Source: Tribonema minus
Lineage: Eukaryota > Sar > Xanthophyceae > Tribonematales > Tribonemataceae
NCBI GenBank assembly: GCA_017506865.1
Contig: JAFCMP010000108.1
Span: forward strand, 124,001-188,000
DNA length: 64,000 nt
Reading direction: 5' to 3'
The notes beneath the pieces were generated by a model. That model saw only the letters and a program-made list of their open reading frames with translations. It was not told where the DNA came from and did not search any database. Shown in pieces: positions 57,188 to 64,000 of this stretch. The position numbers and the translations under genes are program-made. Positions within the stretch are counted from its first letter, which is position 1; every line of letters starts with the position of its first letter.

Positions 57188-60100
57188 TCACATGTAGTTG
57201 CTGTTCCACTTGTTCATGGCGACAAACTCGCGGTGCGTGTACCACGCAAAGAGCGCAAGCAGCGCTAGGATGACGGCAAAGGGGCGCACCCATCCACGCC
57301 CAGTCGCTGCCGTTTCCTTGGTAAACGCGCCCAGGCGGTACTTGGCGCGCGCTTCAACCTGCACCCAACAGCGACACGAGCAATGTTTGAGCGCTGTGAT
57401 ATATCATATATCGCTTGAAGTGCGTTGACGTGCTTCATGTACATGTTCAAAGAGAGAACGCTGATGTAGAAACACTACATAGAAATGGGTACTTAATTCG
57501 CGCCTCCACCTGCACCAACAGTGGCACGAGCAATGTGCAAACATTGAGATACTTCTATATGGTTTGGGGAGTGTTGAAGTGCAGCGACACGAGCAATGTT
57601 TGAGCGCTGTGATATATCATATATCGCTTGAAGTGCGTTGACGTGCTTCATGTACATGTTCAAAGAGAGAACGCTGATGTAGAAACACTACATAGAAATG
57701 GGTACTTAATTCGCGCCTCCACCTGCACCAACAGTGGCACGAGCAATGTGCAAACATTGAGATACTTCTATATGGTTTGGGGAGTGTTGAAGTGCGTCAG
57801 GATAGTTCATGTTCATGGTCAAAGAGAGAACGCTGATGTAGAAGTACTACATAGACTATACTAGCAGTGTGTACTTGATTCGCGCCCCAACCTGCACCGA
57901 CAGCGGCACGAGCAACGCGCAAACATTTGAGATACTTCTATATAGTTTGGAGAGCGTTGAAGTGCGCCAGGATAGTTCATGTACATGTTCAGAGCTGTGT
58001 GGCTCCACCTGTACCAACAGCGGCACAAGCAACACGCGAACATTGATATGTGTAGTCCATGTGCATGTTCGATGACTGTGTAGCTGAGCTGCATTGCGCA
58101 TGCATCAGCCAGCGGCTGCGTGGCCTTGGCGAGTGTCCTTCAGGCTATAGTATTACTTCTGAGGGTATATCTGCAAACGCCCGAAATCTCAATGGTAAAC
58201 CACAAACGCTCACAACAGTAATGCATGTACAACTGACCTGCATCACACGTGCAGCCACGAGTGGCTGTGAGACCTTGATCAGGCACTCCTCAATCTCATC
58301 CACCTTATGATATTTCTCCTCGGTACTGACGCAATGCGGCAAAGGGAAATTGAACTACTTCAATTCTTGAAGTAGCAAAAGTGCAGCTCACCTGCATCAC
58401 ACGCGCGTTGACCAGCGGTCGCGAGACCTTTGTAAGTCGCTCCTCAATCTCATCCAAATTATGATCTCTGCTCAAAGTACTTGCTTCAATTTTGCAAAGG
58501 GCTCACATTGAAGTACCAACAAAAGTGAGGCTGACTGCACGCGCGTCCACCAGCGAGACCTTGGCAAGTCTCGACCTGGGTAAGTCTCTCCTCAATCTTG
58601 TCCAAACTATGATATTTCCATCTCAAGTACTAACTTCAACAAATGCTCATTTGAAGTCGATAAAAAGTGCGCTTCATCTGCATCACACGCGCGTCCACCA
58701 GCGGCTGCAACACCTTGGTCAAGCGCTCCTCAATCTCATTGCGGCTATAGAACACTACCTTCAAGGTACAACTGCACACTTCCCATTGCTAATTGCAAAC
58801 AACAAGCGCTCACAGCAATAGTAACAATTGAACAACTGACCTGCATCACACGCGCATCCACCAGCGGCTGTGACACCTTGTAAGACGCTCTTCAATCTCG
58901 TCCAAACTATGATTTTTGCTCGAAGTACTTGCTTCAATTTGTCAAAGGGATCACATTTCTTGAAGTAACAACAAAAGTTCAACTGACCTGCATCACACGC
59001 GCGTCAACCAGCGGCTGCGAGACCTTGGTCAAGCGCTCTTCAATCTCATCCAGGCGGCCCTCCACAAGGCCCAGCGCCGCATCAGACAGGCGCGCTTCCA
59101 GTTCAACTATGCGCCACTGGTCGTCGGCAGCGCGCTTCTCAACCCGCCCCAGCATTGCCTCAATGGCCTGCAAATGCAATCATGACATGCATAAATAGAG
59201 TGGTCGATATGAATGTACCACCAAAGTACTTAGAAGTATATGCATCTTTTTCATGTACAAATTTGTGTACACAATCTATTATCACTAGGTGAGTCAGCTC
59301 AGCATCAGCTCCCCATGCCCCAGTATCGCCTCACTGGCCTGTGATCGCAGTCATGACATGCACGGACAGAGTGCTTGATATGCATGCCTATGTATGTATG
59401 TACTATGCTGTTAGGTATGCCGAGCGTCCTCGGCACCCAGTCTGGTCATTCGCCGCAAGCTCTGCATGTATGTGCGCCAGCATTGCGCCGATGGCCTACG
59501 GCATTCGTCGTACGGTGCATACATAGTGGTCACATGTATGACTTCAGTATATATATGTATACTGCCACCAATAGTGTGTACTTCAGTATGTATATACTGC
59601 TACTTGGTGAATGTGCTCAGCATCAGCTTCATGCGCGCCAGCATTGCCTCATGGCCTGCAGATGCAGTTATGATATGCGGCCACAGATAGGCTGAGAAGT
59701 ATTGCATGTGCAGAGATGTCGTTGTCTCATTGCACTGCATTGTTTCGTTGCATTGCAATGAGTGAGGCAGCCCTGATGTACAGCAGTACATGCACAGCTG
59801 TCTGCACCAGAGCGCAGCTGGCTGCTGTGTATCCAACAAAACTACTTCGGCGTATCGAGTGTCAAACTTCAACTTCAATTGTGCAAGTTCACCTCAGCAC
59901 AAAGCACTTCACCTCTCTCTCACCTGCTTCACCTCAAACAGCGAGTGCTCGAGCTGGTGCGCTATCATGAGAGCGCGATCAGGGGGACCCTCCCAGTCAG
60001 GTGAGGTCGCTTCAGCCGCCTCCAGAGCCTCTGTATAGAGGTTAAACGCCATTACCTCAAATCGCGACTGTTTGGCGCCGGTGCGCGCGACGATGCCCGC

Positions 60101-62147
60101 TGCCGCGTGCCGCCGCCACGCGTCCGCCTTCTGTTGCAGCAGCGGCGCGGACATAACATATGGAGCCCTTAGTGACACGCTATATGTGTGCAGTGGAGGT
60201 CGTTCGTTTTAGAGGCACGATGGGCGGACATGACAAAACCCTAATTCTAACCCTAACCCTAATCTCAGGTCATGTAGTCAATACTGCAGCAGCGTGCCGC
60301 CGCAACATGTCCACCGTCCGTTGAACTTATAGCAGCGATGCACGCACAACACAGAAGGCCGAGTTGTAAGTACCTGACCCTGACCCTAACCCTAAGGGAA
60401 CGCTCAATCACACTCCACATGCAATCCAAATGTCGTTTAGGTCAGAGGCGTCAGCAGATGGTCAAGTGAGGTTGAATGCCGTGCCCTCAGACTGATGTGC
60501 ATGTGCTAAGAATTAGGGTAAGGTTTAGGGTTTGTTTTATGTGCATATGCTTGTTAGGGCTAGGATGTGCTGGTTAGCGTCGCTGAGCGGCCGTGCCTAC
60601 ACGCCGAGGCAATGTGGCAAAGCATGAGCCCCCACGCCTGTCATTGAAACACCCTCCCCTAACTCTTCTTCAACTTCTTTCCTGCGCACAATTTAATAAC
60701 TGAAAGACTGTTCCTCACCGGAGGAATGATGCTGGGAAGTCTCCCCGAGGACACGCACGTGCTCCAGTTTTGCGTGTTGCGCGGGTCGACTTGAAGTATC
60801 ACGCGGCCCTTGTCGTAGGAGAGTCGCAGCGTGCTGTAGAGCGATGGCTGAAAATCGTCGCGGGCCTCGTCGTAGTACAGCGGTTTCAAGCAGGACCCCA
60901 GCTCCTCAGGTTCAAGGCCTCCGTTATTGGCGTACAGTGCCTGGGCAGAGTTAGCGTTAGGGTTAGGATTAGAACTAGGGTTAGGCCTGACCTTAACCTG
61001 CAGTTGATGGCAATAGTGAGTAAGGCCATGCAAGGCAGGCGTTACCTGCCATGCAGATGATTAGTAAAAGGTACCGATGTCAGCCAGGTCAAGGCAGGCA
61101 TGGCACACGAGGGTATGCATGGTACCGAATCTCATCAGCGCTGTGGGGCTACACAGAACAAGCTCGAAGGTGTGCAGGTGGATTCAAGTTAAGGTCCACC
61201 ACACGTGCATCTCACCAACATCTGTTGCAATTCCAAGTCATGCATGCACTGCAGCTACAATCCTGTGTACTCGCGCAGGGGCATACAGACGCAACACTAC
61301 GCGTCATTGCGCATCACACCGTACACTTTTAGTTGAACTTAAAGTACTCAACAGACGCTCCACACACGCTCACTCACGATATTCTGCGCACCCTTGAGCG
61401 CGTCCCCGCATCACACACTTACACTTTCAGTTAAACTTCAACTACTTCAACAGGCGCTCCACATGAATTTGCACACTCTTCTGCACGTCCTTGAGCGCGT
61501 CCCCCGCATCACACTTCGCAGATCCAGTTAAAGTTCAAGTGCTTCAACTGACGCTCCACATGAGTCTGCTTGCTCACGATTTTCTGCGAGTGCTTGAGCG
61601 CGTCCCCCGCATCACACTTCACGCTTTTAGTTTAACTTTGCATACTTCAACAGACGCTCCACACGTGCTTACTCACGATTTTCTGCGCGTCCTTGAGCGC
61701 GTCCCCCGCCGCGTCCGCATGCTCCGCCGTCAGCACCACCGCCAGCCCCTGAAACCGTGCGGTAACCCCAAAAAAGTCGGCCGCAGCCGCCGCCGCGTCA
61801 CCATCGCTCAGCACCGTCGGCGTGGCATCGTTCACCACCAGCCACGCCAGCGACTCCCCCGCCTCCCGGTGGTTCAGTCCGCTCATGCGGAAGCGCGTGT
61901 CGAAGCTGAACGCATCATTGCCACCATTGCCCCCCAGATCTGCAGGCAACTTGGTCCACGCCGCCCCCGTGTCCCCTGGCTGTGGCTCTGTGAGGCGCAC
62001 GCTGCCCATGAAGACGCGCGCGCGGCCTGCAGTGCGCCAGCCGTCCATGCGCCGCATGCCCGTCTTGGGGTCGAAGGATGCGAACGGCGCGGCGAAGGTG
62101 GCGTGGGGGACGGGGTCTGCGGCGGCGCTGCGGAGGAGCAGCGCCAT
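57188..62147 (-). CDS. ERGIC-53-like L-type lectin cargo receptor
   Basis: Minus-strand exons 62147-61677, 60940-60719, 60130-59924, 59167-58988 and 57358-57188 join in phase 0 at every junction; 416 residues without optional repeat exons (human ERGIC-53 is 510). L-type lectin domain in exons 1-3: ATFAAPFASFDPKTGMRRMD, FSFDTRFRMSG, FQGLAVVLTAEHADAAG, ALYANNGGLEPEELGSC, LYSTLRLSYDKGRVILQVD, NWSTCVSSGRLP and FEVMAFNLY. A coiled-coil stalk follows (VEKRAADDQWRIVELEARL; RLDEIEERLTKVSQPLV), then one C-terminal membrane segment (PFAVILALLALFAWY) and a short tail ending KWNSNYM. Such receptors carry glycoproteins from ER to Golgi. The tail lacks the dilysine signal of animal ERGIC-53, and no signal peptide is visible at the chosen Met, so a further 5' exon probably exists upstream. 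Introns carry several arrays of splice-junction copies, listed separately. Confidence 0.75.
57358..58045 (-). repeat. Array of copies of the lectin last-exon acceptor, including an exact 213-bp duplication
   Basis: 57371-57583 and 57584-57795 are identical at every base I compared. Copies of the acceptor plus exon start (minus strand TGCAG, then GTTGAAGCGCGC at 57358) recur near 57510, 57723, 57890 and 58005. Examples are GTGGAGGCGCGAATTAAG (VEARIK) and GTTGGGGCGCGAATCAAG (VGARIK), each with an upstream CAG. Confidence 0.8.
58235..59060 (-). repeat. Six-copy, about 150-bp tandem array covering the lectin coiled-coil exon end and donor
   Basis: Copies of the exon end encoding DEIEERLTKVSQPLVDARVMQ-like sequence start near 58241, 58393, 58537, 58681, 58843 and 58991. 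The last is the true exon. Several keep the frame: NEIEERLTKVLQPLVDARVMQ-like at 58740, LDEIEERLTKVSRPLVNARV at 58455, and VDEIEECLIKVSQPLVAARV at 58300. Three also keep a CAG, GTCAGT or CAG, GTGAGC donor. Two copies have lost frame. Confidence 0.8.
59145..59675 (-). repeat. Four-copy array covering the acceptor of the lectin coiled-coil exon
   Basis: The exon start (59167, GCCATTGAGGCAATGCTGGG on the minus strand) and its upstream acceptor recur near 59335, 59490 and 59655, with CCAGCATTGC, GGCCTGC and ATGATATGC-like strings in common. The period is about 155-165 bp. Confidence 0.7.
60238..60264. repeat. Telomere-like tract in a lectin intron
   Basis: Degenerate CCCTAA units. More lie at 60383-60397, 60515-60535 and 60953-60990, all in the same intron region. 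Confidence 0.7.
61300..61705 (-). repeat. Four-copy, about 100-bp array covering the lectin first-exon donor
   Basis: TTGAGCGCGTCCCC recurs at about 61394, 61491, 61595 and 61693 (the last is the true exon). Two of the copies also retain the exon end and donor (minus strand CAGAAAATC, then GTGAGT, or close variants). A weaker fifth copy may start near 61303. Confidence 0.8.
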
Positions 62148-62345
62148 TGCTGCTGCTGCTGCTGCTGCCAGCGGTCCCAGTCTGCAGGCGTGGCAGCGGC
62201 AGGGGTCACGCGTGTGTCATATGCAATGGGGGACCGGGTCTGTGACGGCACTGCTCAGGAGCAGCGTTGTTGCTAATGCTGCTGCTGCTGCTGCCAGCGG
62301 TCCGTGTCTGCGGCAGTGGCAGCGGCAGGGGTCGCGCATTTGTGT
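62104..62345 (-). repeat. Two-copy duplication of the lectin first-exon start
   Basis: A segment of about 120 bp (62104-62222) covering the ATG and its CAG-repeat-rich upstream flank is repeated at about 62225-62345 with moderate divergence: GACCGGGTCTGTGACGGCAC against GACGGGGTCTGCGGCGGCGC. Confidence 0.7.
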
Positions 62346-63493
62346 GTGTTCTGTACACACGTACTGGTGTACGTGAGGTGCGCATCAACTCTACGCTCGG
62401 ATGCTCTTCACGTACAAACTTCAAAACATGCATATATGCATTTGGGGCTGGTGTCGAAGGCGGTGCACAGGCGCGGTGTGGGGCCACGGCGATGCCAGTA
62501 ACTGCCAGCAACTGGTGCCGTTTGTCTGCATATGACGAGCAGCTCTGGTGCGCAGGTTGGTCTATATTCAACATGAGCCTAACAGGTGGAAGCTACCGCT
62601 GGAGCATAGAAAGCGTACAACTTGTTCTGCTCCATGACCACAGTAACTGCATGCTGATGATTGTCACACCATGCTTGCTGTGCTGTCGCAAGGGAGGTGC
62701 TGTGGCCTGTGAGTTGCAGGCGTCACGCACAACACCAGTCGAATTGGCTTGGAAATGTTCAAACAAGCATCAAGCTGAAGTCAACTTCATGTGGCTAAAG
62801 TAGCTCATCTTTTGCATTGAGTGTGAGTCATTTGCTCTCTACTACAGTATCATCATTCAATGCACATGGGCCCTAGTGCGAGGAATTGGTTCAGGTGCCA
62901 GGAAGTACATTGAAGTCGACAGCACTTCAAACCGGCTGTCAGAGCACCTCAAGCGCATCCAACACCATACATATTACAGTGTATGCAAATTCATCAGCGA
63001 GAGAGCAGCTTCGCCAGCCTGCAGAGCAACCTCACCCGTCGGCATTTGTATATAATTGCTCGCCTTGAGCGACATCTGATTGACGGCATAAATGCACGCT
63101 GCTGCCGCAGCAGCACCACTGGGGCAGCTCTGCAGCGCTCACGTATGTTATCATTAGCCTTAACACATCTGCGCATGCCAGGCATACTGCGGTATCCTTA
63201 CTCGGCAATAGGGACTGGTTTGAACAACAACATACCGGTAATTCTTCATGGGCCAAGGTGGCGAGCGAGCCAAGAGATGCTGCTGTGTCGATGTGTGTCG
63301 ATGTTGTCAAAACGCCCAATGCTGCAGCTCAGCGCTTCCCACCTTCTTGTGCAGACCGCGTGCGAAGATCCTCAGTTTGGCTTTGAGATCAAGGTCATTT
63401 TTTCTCCGAAGTGTAACCGTCGTGAGCAGTTGCACTTGATGAAAGCAAAGAAGAGTGGGTGGGACAACACTTTAGGATGCCTGCCAGGGGCAG
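62346..63493. other. Spacer, no gene called
   Basis: The missing 5' exon and signal peptide of the lectin gene may lie here on the minus strand, but I could not identify it. Plus-strand open frames show no recognisable protein features. Confidence 0.35.
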
Positions 63494-63680
63494 GCAACTC
63501 GGAGAGCTCGGTCCTGGCGACAGAGCTCTGCATCATCACAAGAGGAAGCAGAAGGCGGCATTGCTTCCACCCATTGTAGAGGCACTTGATGTTGCAGACA
63601 GGAGGAAGCAGCAGTACGCTGCAGAGAGAAGGAGACAGCTGGAGCTGGAGGTTGATGAGGAGGCTCGAAGGTTAAGAAAG
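63494..63680 (+). CDS. Exon of an unidentified basic coiled-coil protein (gene runs off the right edge)
   Basis: An open stretch flanked by an acceptor (GGGGCAG) and a good donor (AGAAAG, GTCAGT). It encodes HHHKRKQKAALLPPIVEAL, then DVADRRKQQYAAERRRQLEL and EVDEEARRLRK: a basic, heptad-like helix without other landmarks. Frame phase at the donor is 0. The family is not recognised. Composition (charged helix, no low complexity) and splice sites support real coding sequence. Confidence 0.45.
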
Positions 63681-64000
63681 GTCAGTCTTGTTGGCGCATG
63701 CATCAGCTGTGTTGGTGATGTGACTTGTGAGATGCAAATGTCTTGGTGTGTAGTTCATTCCGCCTGTGGTAGTATGACGTTATTGCTCAACAATGCTTGG
63801 CAATGACGATGAGGCGTCAAGACGCTCGAATTGCTCATTGGACAACCCTCGCACAAGGAGCCTTACATAGGAACATAACATTGGCGCCTGCAACACTTTC
63901 TTGGCAATACATGTTGCGCTGCAGTCCTGCCGTGATGGAGAGAACTGCCAGTCTTGTCAGGCAATCACCCGTGTATGCAACAGCGCTGAGTAAAGCATGT
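63681..64000. other. Intron of the right-edge gene (presumed)
   Basis: No further exon is recognisable before the window ends. Confidence 0.3.

Noticed and set aside
1-64000. CRISPR arrays, tRNA or rRNA genes, bacterial operons
   Set aside because: The direct repeats seen lack regular spacers and overlap exon edges or introns. No cloverleaf or rRNA core sequence was recognised, and the gene structure is eukaryotic.

Overview
This is nuclear DNA of a eukaryotic microbe, most likely an alga or algal-type protist (ochrophyte or green). The reasons are intron-rich genes with GT-AG introns of roughly 150-1300 bp, alanine-, glycine- and serine-rich low-complexity protein segments written in GCN, GGN and AGC codons, a histidine-phosphotransfer (HPt) domain, the standard genetic code, and scattered TTAGGG-type telomere-like tracts. 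I cannot fix the species from the sequence. Exon joins given below were worked out by hand from splice-site phase and family similarity; most multi-exon models close in frame at every junction.

Layout. 0.9-7.75 kb: a divergent pair, an MTRFR-type mitochondrial release-factor homologue (-) and TTI1, a subunit of the TTT chaperone complex for PI3K-like kinases (+). 7.75-18.2 kb: a gene-poor island built by non-LTR retrotransposons. It holds one LINE with an unbroken 1779-codon frame, several of its 3' tails, two copies of a second element with a related tail, large C/G inverted repeats, and a four-copy module with a covarying hairpin. 18.2-25.2 kb: two metallo-beta-lactamase-fold genes facing each other. 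One (+) is a PqqB-like hydrolase continuing in frame into an HPt domain; the other (-) is a LACTB2-type endoribonuclease. 28.1-34.6 kb: a large KH-domain RNA-binding protein gene (-) with Trp-rich and Gly/Pro-rich repeats, perhaps with upstream membrane-segment exons. 35.3-39.75 kb: a SWAP/SFSWAP-like splicing regulator (+). 40.8-53.2 kb: a 12-exon BRWD/PHIP-like chromatin protein (-) carrying LisH, WD40, an extended PHD and two bromodomains. 53.9-55.6 kb: UEV1/MMS2 (-). 57.2-62.15 kb: an ERGIC-53-like L-type lectin cargo receptor (-). 63.5 kb to the right edge: an unidentified basic coiled-coil gene (+).

The genes are housekeeping loci for translation rescue, kinase assembly, RNA decay and splicing, chromatin reading, ubiquitin signalling and secretory traffic. 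I see no operon-like logic. Two things stand out. First, the PqqB-like/HPt fusion, which suggests a hydrolase wired to a His-Asp phosphorelay. Second, repeated local tandem duplication of segments that straddle splice junctions, seen at eight places in four genes; in the lectin gene this makes arrays of two to six exon-edge copies, some still with usable frames and splice sites.
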